Of a DNA stretch of 64,000 nt, positions 24,744-37,091 are shown piece after piece. Each line of letters begins with the position of its first letter. Position 1 is the stretch's first letter. The position numbers were made by a program, and so were the translations under genes. The notes below the pieces were generated by a model that saw only the letters and a list, made by a program, of their open reading frames with translations, did no database searches and had not been told where the DNA came from. The stretch is from Botryotinia globosa (taxonomy: Eukaryota > Ascomycota > Leotiomycetes > Helotiales > Sclerotiniaceae). The DNA is taken from NCBI GenBank assembly GCA_014898425.1, contig RCSZ01000001.1, positions 3,906,001 through 3,970,000 on the forward strand, in the 5' to 3' direction.

Positions 24744-26637
24744 ATCATCTTAACTTAGGGCTCGTAGTGAAATGTGTAATTTTACCAGTTTGCATTCAGC
24801 GAAAGCGTGTTTTAGATGATGCAGTCCTTGAGGATAGCATCACGCATGTATTGAAGTGGAGAAAATGCATTGTGATAGTATAGGGATGTGTATAACAGGG
24901 AGCATTATAAGTGAAGCATTTACCTCATGTGATGTGTTGTTTGAGTGACCATGAGATCCAAGTTTATGGTCTTTTATTCTTGCCACTTTGTTTGAGGGCG
25001 TTATTACGTGATATGTGTTGCAGCTGATAGATAATGTCTGGAATTGTGTGATCATTTTCTCTAAATCAAGCAAAGAATTCCATGCCCTACCGTTTTGAAT
25101 GACTGAAATCCAAAGACTACTTCATGATTCAATCAGGTCACATGTATTTGTCAATAAATTCCCGTACTATCTTAGTAGAGCTGACGAGAAAGTCATGATG
25201 GTGAGGATTATGAATGTGAGGATTTTTAGATTGTGTTATTAATAAGTACCTAGGTGGTCAGATAGGTTTACGTAGGTAGATAGTGTTGATGTTTGGTCAT
25301 GTGATGTGTATGATATGATGTGATTTTGAGAAGAGGGAGGGATTGGGAGGGATTGGGGTGGCAAGAAAGGAGATGGACTGGAGAATATCTAGGGAACATC
25401 ATCTGAGTAGGTAATGTTTAGTAAGATTTGGATATTATATGTATGTGGAAGGAGCTCGGGAGGTGGTTCTGTGTGTGATGGTTTGAGTGGTGGGGAAGTG
25501 TTTTTCGAGACTGTTACTACTACTAGTACATAGAGCTTAGACATCTGTGATCAGAACTTTGCCCTTTCTTCCTATCTATTCTTTTTCATTATCTGATGAA
25601 TGAGGGATAGTGGGTAGTAGGCTGAATGAATACTAGGTATTCTTCAGATTCTCCCCAGGTGGATGCTTCCTGTCGTTCCTTGGCAGAGTCAGTCATGGAA
25701 TTCTGATTCACGACAGCTGAACAATCACTTTTCGATGAAATCATGAAGAAAAGCGCAGCCCGTTACAAGGGTGCGATTGGATTTGGAGATTCTTGCTCAG
25801 ATCCTATTGATCGAGGGAGTGCCCGGTGTGGAGATCTTCAGTGCGTACTGCTTGCTTGTGTGGGTTTCGACAGTTGTGTACGCTAGGCGGGTATGTAAGG
25901 TTGTATGGATGCGGTTAGGGCTGGGTGGCTGTTTGTCGATTTTACAAAGTCGAGACTATCTATTGTTCGAAATTTGGGGGGGTGGAGATCACCTTGAACT
26001 TTATATTGTTGTTTTTGATGATATGGGAGGTTCGAGATGTGATGTTCAAGAAGGAATACGATAACCACGAACGGAATCAGTGTATACATTCGAGTGAGGT
26101 ATATGGAATACTGATTGTGAGATGAAGCTCGAAGATGAAATAACATTAAGCTTTTCCAAGACACTTTTCTATCTCATCTCGCCCGCATCTGTCGAGATCT
26201 GCAAGTGCAAGGTTGTCGGGTGATTCTCATCTGATTCGCTCGCGATCGACCACTCCCTGGTAAGAATATATCTGCTTCCGCATATCTCTGCATGGGCCTT
26301 ATCATTCTGCTTATCCTTCTCCGGTTCGATATCTATCGCGTAGTACACGATATGCAAATGCGATGAGGGGAAGGAGGGGATTTTAAATATGGATAGAAAG
26401 TTACCTACCTACCTTATAGGTAAATTTTGGACTTGGGTGGGATGAGGTATTAAATCAAATGTATATTTATACCACAGACCGAGGTGCTTTGTTCCATCTT
26501 CTTTCGTTCTTGGTCTTGGTCGTTTGTTTTTTGCTTTGAAGTGCGGTTCGAAGTCTGAGACTGAAGGAAAGAAGGGTTTGCTCATAGATACGGTCGAGAG
26601 GTTATTCGCTGTTGTTGAGAGGAGGCAAAACGTAACG
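24744..26637. other. long intergenic region upstream of the permease
   Basis: About 1.9 kb between two plus-strand genes. I see no domain-bearing frame on either strand. It includes the RPN2 3' region and the permease promoter, with a pair of GATAAG motifs annotated separately. Confidence 0.4.
26298..26315 (-). promoter_or_regulatory. paired GATAAG motifs, possible GATA-factor site
   Basis: Two CTTATC sequences (GATAAG on the minus strand) start at 26298 and 26310, same orientation, 12 bp apart, about 320-340 bp before the permease ATG. Paired GATA sites are the usual target of fungal nitrogen regulators (AreA/NIT2), and permeases of this family are often under nitrogen control. The motif is short, so chance occurrence is possible. 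Confidence 0.35.
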
Positions 26638-28627
26638 ATGCGTTCTTTCACTTCGATGCCATATGTTCCCACCGGAAGACAGATTAAAGAACGATGCACA
26701 ACCGTCAAAGCATGGGAATTGCCGAAACAGAATAGTGCATTGGCACCAGAACATGTTTGGACGAATGAGGATATGGATCCGGTGAAGAAGGAAAATCAAA
26801 CTTGGACTTTGTGGACTTGGTGAGTTTGTTATTTGTGATTTCGTGAGGATGTGTTGAGAGTTGATCAGAGGTGGGGATAGGGAACGCTGGAGGATATTGG
26901 GTTGACCTGGGGAAGAGAGATGATAGATAAAATGCGGTGAGATGTTGGCTGATAACATGCAATATAGGATGGCATATTGGGCAACTGATACAATCACTCT
27001 GAGTACTTGGGAGACGGCGAGTAGTGTTCTAGCAGTGGGATTAACATGGAGAGAAGCAATTCCAATTGTGAGTTTATTTGACATCTCTTCATACAGCGTG
27101 AACATCTCATAGGAAATCACGTCAAAGCTGACGAGCCCAAAAGATGGTAGTAGGAACGACCTGTGTTGCAATTCCTGTGGTACTCAATGGAGCTATTGGT
27201 GCAAAATTCCATATTCCATTTTCAGTAGCAATTCGAGCGTCGTTTGGATATCATTTTGCATATTTTTGTATAGTTTCGAGAGCTGTACTGGCGATGTTTT
27301 GGTTGGGTATAGTAGGTGCGGGCGGAGCGCAGTGTATTACGATTATGATATTGGCTATTTGGCCTAGCTATGCGAATGTGTCGAATCATATTCCAGAGGA
27401 TCAGGGGATCACTACGCAGGGAATGATTAGGTATGTCATTCTACTGAATTAACAGTAAGAGATACTGATGACACTATCTTTAGCTACTTTCTCTTCTGGA
27501 TAATTCAACTTCCACTCCTTCTTATACCCCCTACTCGTCTCCGATATCTGTTCGTTACAAAACTCATCGCAGCCCCTGTCGCCGCACTTGCAACCATGGG
27601 CTGGTGTATCCACAAAGCCGGCGGCTCAGGATCGATCTTCGACCTCCAACCTACCGTCTCCGGATCCACCAAAGCATACCTCTGGCTCTCCTGCATGTCA
27701 TCAGTCACAGGCACGTGGGCTACACTATCATGCAATATCCCCGATTTCTCCCGCTATGCACGATCTTCCAAAGGTCAATTCATTCAACTTCCCTTTCTTC
27801 CTCTTATTTTTACCCTGTGTGGTACTATCGGTATAATCACCACTTCAGCCACCGGAGTCATCTACGGAGAACCCCTCTGGAACCCCCTCGATATCCTCGC
27901 CAAATGGCTAGACCTAGGACACGGCGGACGGGCCGCAGCATTCTTCGCAGCCGCCGCCTGGTACATCGCACAAGTCGGCACAAACATCACGGCAAACTCT
28001 ATCAGTGCAGCAAACGATCTCACCGTTCTCTTCCCCCGCTACATCAACATCGAACGCGGCTGCGTCATCGCCGCCATTGTCGGCGGATGGGTCATCGTCC
28101 CGTGGAAAATCATCAGCTCGGCCCAAACCTTCCTCTCTTTCATGGGCGGGTATGCCGTTTTCCTCGCGCCCATTGCGGGTATTCTCGCGGCGGACTACTG
28201 GTTGGTGCGGAAACAACATCTGGATGTTCCGGCGCTCTACGATCCCCTCGGAAGATATCGATACGCGTATGGAGTTAACTGGCGCGCGCTGTTGGCCTTG
28301 CTGCTAGCGGTGTGCCCGAATCTGCCCGGGTTGGCGTACAATGTTGCGTTGAAGACGGATGAGCAGACGGGGGTGAAAATGGATGCGGTGAGGATTAGCC
28401 AGGGTGCGAAAAATCTTTATTCGTTTGATTGGTTGTTTGGGTTTGTGGTGAGTGTGGTGGTTTATGTGGGGGTGAGTTGGGTTTGGCCGGCGAGGGAATC
28501 GTTGGTTGAGAGGTCGTTTTATGGGGATGTGGTGGAAGGCGAGGAGGGGAGGAGGGGGAGCGAGGGAGAGAATACTGAGGGTGGATTGGAAGGGGTGTGG
28601 GTTTCTGGGGATGCGGAGAAGAGGTGA
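26638..28627 (+). CDS. NCS1 family nucleobase/allantoin-type permease
   Basis: Four exons, 26638-26819, 26968-27067, 27144-27430 and 27484-28627, give 570 residues. Family landmarks: WTNEDMDPVKKENQTW before the first membrane helix, AYWATDTITLSTWETASS, VVLNGAIGAKFHIPF, SFGYHFAYF, NIPDFSRYA, the GTNITANSISAANDL helix and AADYWLVR near the end. About twelve hydrophobic segments are present. It should be a plasma-membrane proton symporter for a nucleobase, allantoin, uridine, thiamine or a similar small heterocycle (Fur4/Dal4 group); the substrate cannot be fixed from sequence. The start is the first in-frame ATG; the frame is open a little further up without an ATG, so an upstream exon is possible. 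The acidic, low-complexity C-terminus (VVEGEEGRRGSEGENTEG) may be a regulatory tail. Confidence 0.88.
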
Positions 28628-29595
28628 GGAGATGATGCGGAGTGGGGTTGAAGAGCAGAAACTCTGAAGTGGATATTGTATCGCTTAATCTTTACGCGCT
28701 GATGAAATCGTAGATGAGATGTTCATATATCATAGACATAAAGAATGGGAAGGGATGAATAACGCGATGTGATTCGGCAATACCCTAAACCCGCGGCATT
28801 GCTATGATATTCAACAACATTTGGACCGGTAAACTAGATACAGATCCTTGATATATAGCCGCAGACATGATATCAGGAAATGAATACAATACTCCAGGCT
28901 ATTTTGACCATGCAAGCTTCTGCTCGTTGACCTAAGCTACCTATCTAGCTTGAGCAGTTGAAATGTTCGTTGTGCGATAGGATATATGAATACAACCTGT
29001 ACTTTTACATTAAATAAATAATAGAAGATGAACAAATATACATATAGAGAAACATGAGACATCCACCCGTTCCGTATGAAATGAATGTTCAAGCAAGTCT
29101 GGCCAGTTCTTCGTTGAATAGGGAATGAGATATTGATATGTGTAATCTTAGCTTGGAGATGATATATTTTTCACGAATCCATCTTCATTCGAATATCCAT
29201 CAGATAGTATTTAATGCGTTGATTTGAATCATAATTATAGATTCGTTCACTCATCTCATCAAGTAGGAATCATAAAGTTGAAAAAGAAAGTTATATATAT
29301 GGTACTTATTATTCCTATCCTTTCATATTTTCAAAACAACTCGAGGTAGCAGAGTACAGATAACATAATTACGAATAACAGCATTCAAACAATTAAGAAA
29401 GAAGAGAGAAAAGAGGTGATTATGAACGACGAGAAGAAAGTACAGATAGGAAAGAATTCGCAAAACCAAAACCAAAACCAAAACCAAAATCAAAATCAAA
29501 ATCTCGGAACAGAAATTAAACCACGCCAGGAAACATAACAATCCCACTCAAACTAACCATTCTTCACCAACAATTCCTCTCCACCCGATAAGCTT
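28628..29595. other. intergenic between convergent genes
   Basis: About 970 bp between the permease and zinc-finger gene 3' ends. AT-rich, with no gene. A short CAAAAC hexamer array lies at 29461-29503. Confidence 0.45.
29461..29503 (+). repeat. CAAAAC/CAAAAT hexamer repeat
   Basis: About seven tandem hexamers, the first four CAAAAC-like and the last three CAAAAT. The shift from C to T within the array is a single transition. Confidence 0.8.
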
Positions 29596-32500
29596 CTATC
29601 CTCCCGATCTAGTTCTATACCTCTTCACCTTAGGAACTGGACTCGGACTCCGATTCGAATTAGATGTCGACGTAACGTGCTCCGAACTCTCATTTGCGCC
29701 CTCCTCCTGCTCGTGTACTCGTGCCTGTTCTGAACTCTCACCTCCACTCGACTCGTACTGTTTTACTCGCGACGTCTCGGCTTCATAATTATCCATCAGA
29801 TGTTTCCAATCCTGAGGCTTTACCTCTTTCGTTTTCCCCGCATCTTCATCTTGATCTATACCGTGCATGGATTTTCGTCGGCGATCCTGTCGACTCGATC
29901 TTCGCACGGGTTCGGCTTCAATCTCTGGACTCGGTGTCTGGATCGCCGTGCGTTGACGCCTCGTACGATTGGAGGGTGGGTATAAGTCCGCTTCTGGGAT
30001 TGCGGCGGATGCTTTACGTTTGGTGGGGGAGTATGGAAGTGGAGGTGGCTGGCTGATAGATTTGGGAGTGTACGTGGAGTATGGTTTATCGTATGAGTCT
30101 AGCGGAGCTGCAAAGGACCGGTGTCGTCTGGTAGGTGTTGACTGCGAGACTTCGATTGCAACCCCGGGGTCGGTTTCGGCTTCAGATGGGGGCTCGTAAT
30201 CGCCGGCTTGGAAAAGATCCTCATCATCTCCGTAATCTACATAATCGGCTTCGATACTTTGTTGTAAGTCGTCGCCGGAAGTTAGGTATGAGGGGTGATT
30301 CGCGTAACCTGTTTGGAGGGGGCCTCCTAATCCGCCACCAAATCCACCCGCTCCTGGTCCACCCGCCCCTTGTCCCTGGCCCGGCTCAGGAAGTGGTGTA
30401 ATATTTCGCAAGCGCGTACGAGCATTCATCGCATTGGCCTTTTGGAAATGATCTACCAATTTTTTGAGTTCCTTCGGATCTCTCCCCTTAGACGCACCAT
30501 GTACATCCGCGATACCTTGATAGTCGCGATGACGATAATGATCCACAACGAGAATATTATCATCGGGATCCGAGCCGGGTACAGCGATTTGCTTGCTACA
30601 ACCAGGGAATGGACAAGTAAATGGGAGACTTTTGCTTTGGTCGGTACCGAAATGTGTAGCCATGTGTGTAAAGATTTGCCTACGCGTCTGGTTGATCGTA
30701 TGGTATTTGCAACCTTTGCGAGACCAAGGACATAGCCCAAGACTACTCCTATCTTCAGCGTACGCTCTTCTTTCATCCATAGGACGTTTCGACTCTCGTT
30801 CGGCTAAAGCTCTTTCGCTTTCTACGAGCTCGTTTTCCCGTTGGGTAATCCAGGAGAGTGTGGCTGCGTTCTTGGCCGCAATGCGATTGAGGGTTGCAGT
30901 TCGTGCCTGAAGCTCTGAATGGGGAGGGGTGAATCAGTTATGGTTAGAGGACCCGTAAGGGGACGAGGTGCAATCCAGATACGCTTTATTAGGGTTTCAA
31001 GATCTGAGAGGAAGAAAGGGATATCAGCTTGATACCCTATGGAAATAATGGAATGGAGGAAAGAAGATTTAGGAAGCAATCATGTGAATCGAAGAAATAA
31101 TTAGATATAGCGAACATACCTTCTACTCGCTGTCTCAAATTCTCCGGTTCTTTTGTTCTAATAGAACAATATACTCTATGGTCATCCAATTGAGCTTCAG
31201 TGGCACCAAGCAACCTGGTGCCACATCTCAAGCAAAAAGCTTTTGGCAGACCTTGTGGAGATGTGCAATGCTCATCATGCGTAGTGATTTCATCGTTGCT
31301 CCATGCACTCTTATCAATACCACATTTGGTACAGAACTTCTTATCTTGAACACGACGATTCTTAGCGGTGCAATTTATAACGTGCTGACCCCGTTCTTCT
31401 TCATCCTCCGCGGTACGATTTTGACCACAATCGCCGCAGAATGAAGGTTCTAGATCGAGTGGTCCACGATCTGGTTGATCAAGGCATACGTATCTGTGAT
31501 GAACTAGTTCAGCGTGATTGCAGATAGCGGTGCGAAGTCCGCATTTGTCACAGAATTCGACGATTCCTGGTATGTGGTCTGCCATATGGCGAAGAACTTG
31601 TTCGGCTGTAAAACCACTCAGTTTGGCATCGCATACAGGACATTCAATGCCGTTCCAGAAATTTCGAATCATTTCGGTGTCTGTTTCTACTTGATGAGTT
31701 TCAAGATGCTCTTTCTTTTGCTCCATGGTCATGATTGACCATGATTCTCGCTCACAAAGAGGACATTGTCCCTCTTTCTGGAGTTGGACTAGATGCTGTC
31801 CATAGTGGCGTTGTATTTCAGCATGCTCATAGCCCGCCATGGTCACAGAGCAGATGAGACAGTTGTGAGATCGCTCTAACAAGCCATTTCTTAACTTCTG
31901 ATTTTCTTCTACCAGGTTTAAGATATCAGTAGGGGTCAGTCGTTGTGTATAAACTGCAGGAGTTGAGAGAGAAACTCCTAATGTCAATTCTTTACTAGGC
32001 CCATATGTTGGTGCTGAAGGATCAAGGCCTGGCTCAATGACCGATTGGTCTTGAATATATGAGCGACGCTGTAATGCATCCTTACGATGTTGATCTGTCA
32101 TCCAAGTCTCCCATTTTGGAGTGATGGCCTTTTCGGCAACGGGTGCAATGAGTCGTGTCTTGTTGATACGAGGCTTCTGTGATGCTTCGGCAACAGGCGC
32201 CACAGGAACTGGGTTGAGTTCCACCGGAGGAGGAGGCGGAATTTGACGGGTATGTCTATAGCCCCAAGGAATTGTATCCGGTTGCACTGTGTAATGTTAG
32301 TTAGTCATATCGGCTGAAGCATGGCGAAACTCACTAAAAGGTCTAGTTTCTCTTCGTTCAATAAATATGTCGGTTTCTGTGAGCCAATCAAAGATATATT
32401 TTCTCCAGTAACTCTCTGTGGTTCTTCGATCTACTGCAAATGAACGATTTGTCTTTGTTTGGAGTAAAACAAAATTCGAGTCAAGAGCATGATCCCAATC

Positions 32501-34899
32501 ATCATACATTTCTCTCATGTTTGCCCTGAAGTTCTCAAGGGAGGTATTGTGTTGTTCGTCTGTTGTATCCCACTGCCAAATACGTTCACCTTCGACATTA
32601 TCATGAAGTGTGAACACTTGGTACTCCGGACGGAACCAGATATTCGAGAAATTTTGCACTTGACCGAGGAAAGCAGTTCTAATCATATCTCCCTTCTCAG
32701 CGTCTGGTAAGTCCTCATCGATTTCCATAATGACAGGTGGCCGGTTCTCTTCACGTTCTATAGCACTAAACCACATTGCGACAAGACTGCCGTTCGGGAA
32801 TCTTGAATTCTGGCTATGACGATGGACCTTTCTGAGTTGTTCTACAATGTGACTATAAATATGTTGATACTCATTGCGTTCAAATGCAATATCTCTCTGG
32901 TAATCATCGCCAATGAGATGGAGGTAAATTGTATCCTCGGGCTTTTTTCTCATGTCGGTATGAGGTGGAATCGTTATAGTGAGTTGACATGACAAAGCAA
33001 CATCTTTTTCAGCGTCAGATCCATCATCAGGTTCTGCAACAGGTTTTGGAAGATTTTTCTGTTGCCTGACTCGTTCAACAACCCACTCCCAAGTTTGAGG
33101 GGTTACTTCCATACCGCCAAAATTAAGAGCCTGTTCGCGAACCCCTTCTTGTGTGGTGGAAAGTCGTGGATTGCGTGAAGGACGATCCTGACCGTAAATG
33201 GCAAGGAAAGCTCTGACAAATGAGGGCTGTAAGTGGTTTAGACAGTATGGTATCGCGGGGTTGAGGACCGAGGGTAGTTTCCAGTAACTTTCCGCATTTT
33301 CTTGTTGACTCTGTAACCTGACTATTTGACTATCCTGAGGCGGTTCGACGACTTGGTGTTGTGAGGGTGCATACCCACTCATATTGCGTACGAAGACGCT
33401 TGTTTTATTACTCGCACCGATAAGAAATTTATCCCTGAGGGAGAGGAAATCGTTCCTATATTGTGTTCGGGTAAAATGTAAGGGCGGTAAAATGCGATCT
33501 TCAGTATGAATATCAACTAAGAAAGACCAATCTGATCTCGGATCTATATTCAAGAGTTTCGTGACGGTGTCTTTGAAGGCAAGGTATGTTGGTCTGGTAA
33601 GTTTCTTCCCAAAATACGAATAGATGGGATGTTGAGATGTTTTCTTATCATCATCGGGGAATTCTTTTGCCAAACGTCGTAAATCCTCATAGAATATAGA
33701 AACATCTTCACCAGCAAAGCGGTCTTCAATTACGATACTGAGTTGGTCGTGATCAACTTTGCCGATGACTTCCTCGATACTTGGCCACTTCTTTTCAAAA
33801 TCTGCATGTGAATCTATTGAAAACGAGATTTGTAGTGGCTTGTCAATCTTACGTGGATCTACCTGGCGATAGATATCAACATTGAAGTGCAAGTCCATAT
33901 CCTTCGGGTGCCCAAGAAGCCTATGAGCTGAAATGAGGAATTCTCTTGGGACCAGATGTGTACGGCGAGCCCTGTGCTTAGGACTTGGGCCCAGCAGGTT
34001 AAGATAAAGCCCTCTTAGCAGAGGGGTGCGCTCACGACGATCTGCACCGCCACGCATACTGACGGTTGAGCCCCATTCACCATCAGTACTATCTGCTAGG
34101 TCTAATTCCTCGATAGACCCAGCGCCACCTCGCATGCTTACTCGAGGACCTATTGGTATTAGCAGATGCATCACAAGGAAGTTTTTGGTGACAAACGTCG
34201 GATGATTTGGTATCCAAAAGATCTCTCGATATACGAATCGAGAAATTCTAGAGGCTTCTCAGAATAGATAATTCTCTGTGTTCGTGGGGGAGAAGGTGCA
34301 GGGTCTTCTTCATCGTCTTCATCGTCTTTCCAATCCGGAGTGAGGACCATGATGTTGTTCAATGTCATTGGTGCCACAGGAAGACCAAAGTGGACCATTG
34401 TCATTTTTGTTGCAAGATTGTCGAGCTGGCCGTCGAAACGCCCGCCAGGGCCAATGTTCTCATAGTATTCTTTACTTTGTTCATCTCGAACCGCCTGTAC
34501 TTCTTTACTCCACGCCTGAGGATTGATCAAAATCTTTTGCATCTCTTCATAGTTGTCATCAAGAACATCAGATATTCTCTCGGATTTGATAATTTCGGCA
34601 TAATATCCACGAGTTTGCCGCCACAAACGATCCGTAGGGCGAATGTCTGGCATCCATTGTAGACTTCGACTCTTGTTATTAATCTCGTCGTAGTTTTTCT
34701 TGTCTAATTCTTCATCAAAATATGTATCAATAGCTTTAGCTTGTCCGCGTCGTAATTGAGCAACTTCCTGCTCCGAAAGAGGTCTAGCATTTCGAGGAGC
34801 AACAGTTATCTCGACTGGTTCCACGGGATGAGGCAAGAAAAATTCTCTTATAATTGAGAGTTTATCTCGTAGGGTTTGTATGGGCCCGATTTCTGCCAT
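29596..34899 (-). CDS. large multi-zinc-finger protein, unrecognised
   Basis: One gene assembled from five exons: 34197-34899, 32335-34149, 31120-32286, 30983-31003 and 29596-30914, about 1674 residues. Introns of 47 and 48 bp join the first three exons in frame. The junction near 30915-31120 is less certain: the 21-bp exon can be omitted and the frame still holds (1667 residues). I recognise no named family. The N-terminal 840 residues have no finger; they contain two copies of VSMRGGA and a region with charged helices. Residues about 982-1213 hold seven fingers of the form C-x2-C-x14/15-H-x3-[H/C], three ending in His and four in Cys. A coiled coil follows, then two more Cys/His clusters (CPWSRKGC...HMATH and CPFPGC...HYRH), a Gly-rich segment and a charged, disordered tail. 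A nuclear or RNA/DNA-binding role is only an inference. Confidence 0.75.
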
Positions 34900-37091
34900 A
34901 ATCGAAGTTGTTGATAGTGTAAAAGGTAGGGAAGAATGATGGAGATACTATCTGAATAGATAGAAGAACGAAACAAGGGGAAGAAGGTACTCCAAATTTC
35001 AGAGAAGACAGAGCTCTAGCAACTGAAGCTTCTAATCATTTCTTTGTTGCTTCAAGTGACGGAAAAGAATTATCAAGGACAAAATCTTTAGTTTAGACAG
35101 AACACTTGTCCTAGACCTTTAGTCTCATAGTCGTGAAATTGCATTGTTGATGGACTTTGATAATAACCAAAGAGCAATGCATATGATGATCCTGAGTGAA
35201 TAAAGACCATTCATGGACGTTTGAGCAAGGAAACACGTCGTTTGCGGTCGTGAAAGTCAAAGAGCTACTCATTCTTTGAATACATTCCTTGAAGTTGAAA
35301 CCTCAAAGGTTCATTGGGCTGTGATGTGTGACAACAATATTTACGGTGAATGAGGTGCAGAGATACTGATGTATTGGGCTTCAAAGTATCATGAAGCATA
35401 ATGTAATATCGATGGCATAAGGAAAGGATTGATGGTATGATTGATCATGAAATGCTGCATCCAGCTGAGTTCGGCAAAAGACGAAGAAGAAAAATGAAAA
35501 GGGAGGAAAGCGGTGAAAGGTCAAGTCACATGATTTTGCTCAGTTCATCGAATAAAATTTTCTGGTTTTCATCATGCTATAATAAGTAATCTCACTTTTA
35601 AACTCTCTTCGTTAATAAAACGTTTTTAATTAGAATTCTAAATAATATCTTGATCCTTTTCATAATGGTGTTATAGCTTACTAATAATCGAAATTTTTTC
35701 AATTAATCAAAGATCGAGGGAATATTTATTTCCTCAAAAGTCTAAGAATATTTAATTATATTTTTAGTAAGAAATCGAATTTGTTTAGTGAGAGTATTTT
35801 AATAATATATTTTATCCTTTCAATTATTATTTATTGAAAAACTAATTAATATATTCGAAAAAGTTTAATTAATACTATTATCTGAATCTATATCGAATTA
35901 ATTAAAATTATAATTATTATATAATTCAATTGGAAAGATTTTTTTTCAAACTAATTAAATTATTTTCAACTATTTCAAAGTATTTTCACTAATAATAAAA
36001 ATAGTATCAATCGAATCACTTTATTAAGTTGAATATACTAATAGCTTTCTCAATAGTATTAATAACGTTAGGATTATATCATTAATAATAATTAAATTAC
36101 TTTTCGAGTTTTAAAGCTATATGTCTTAAATTTAAAGTATATAGCTTCGAAATAAAAGATAGATTTTAAAACTTAGAAATATCTAATCTCTTCGAAATTA
36201 ATAATCTCAATTCTTTAAAAGAGATTGAAATATATAATAGAAATCAAATTAATTAAAAGATATTCAGAATATATATATTATTATTAGAAATAATAATAAT
36301 AATAGATTTCGAAGGGGGTGAGTACTTATTAAATAAATGAATTTTTAGTCTTAAGAATACTTAATCTCTTCAAAATTAATAACTCTAATTTTTTAAAAGA
36401 AATTGAGATATATAATAGGAATCAGATTGATTAGAAAATCTTTAGAATATATATCTTATTATTAGAAATAATAATAATAATAGATTTTAAAAAGAATAAA
36501 TACTTAATTTATTAAAATATTATTATTTCAAAATAGTATTTTTAAATTTCAATACTATATTTATATATAATAAAATAAAGCTATAATAATAAAAATTATA
36601 TCAAAATAATAAGAAAAATCAGATTTATATAATAAATCTATAATAAAATAATATAATAGTTATATAATTTAATAATAATATTAAAAAAATCAGGAAAAAC
36701 TGAAATGTTATTATTTATATTAAAACCGGAATCAAATTGTTTCAGACCCTATGGTAATAAAGCTTCGAAAAACCCCTGTCTCGAAATCAAGACTAAAAAT
36801 TATGTAATCACTGTGTGGTCTGAGGATGAGATAAGTAATAAGATCACATTAAGAAGCGGCATCGACATTTGTAAAAACTGATGACACTTTAGGTACCGTA
36901 CCTGGCCATTGATATTATATCGAAGGCAACGAAAAAGCCAACACCGTTTGTTCCCATCTTTTAATCACATGTCAAGTCACGTGATTATGACTTCCGTGTT
37001 TTTCATAACTTGGATATCTTACTATCTTGGAATTATATCTGTTATTATGTCTAAGTCTTAAAAACACCATATATTGACATACATCTCAAAT
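34900..37091. other. intergenic region with AT-rich block
   Basis: About 2.2 kb. The first 650 bp have ordinary composition and probably carry the promoter of the zinc-finger gene. From about 35555 to 36735 sequence becomes extremely AT-rich (annotated separately), then returns to normal before the P450 3' end. No gene was recognised. Confidence 0.6.
35555..36735. repeat. very AT-rich block, probable RIP-degraded repeat
   Basis: Almost entirely A and T, dominated by TTAAT, AATAATAAT and TATA, with no open frame of note. Two related segments lie in tandem: one at about 36182-36310, the other at about 36360-36488, offset 178 bp. They share AATCTCTTC, GAGAT, TATATAATAG and AATAATAATAATAGATTT landmarks, and differ mostly by C/T or G/A exchanges. 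This is the pattern left by repeat-induced point mutation on duplicated DNA; the original element is unrecognisable. Confidence 0.65.
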
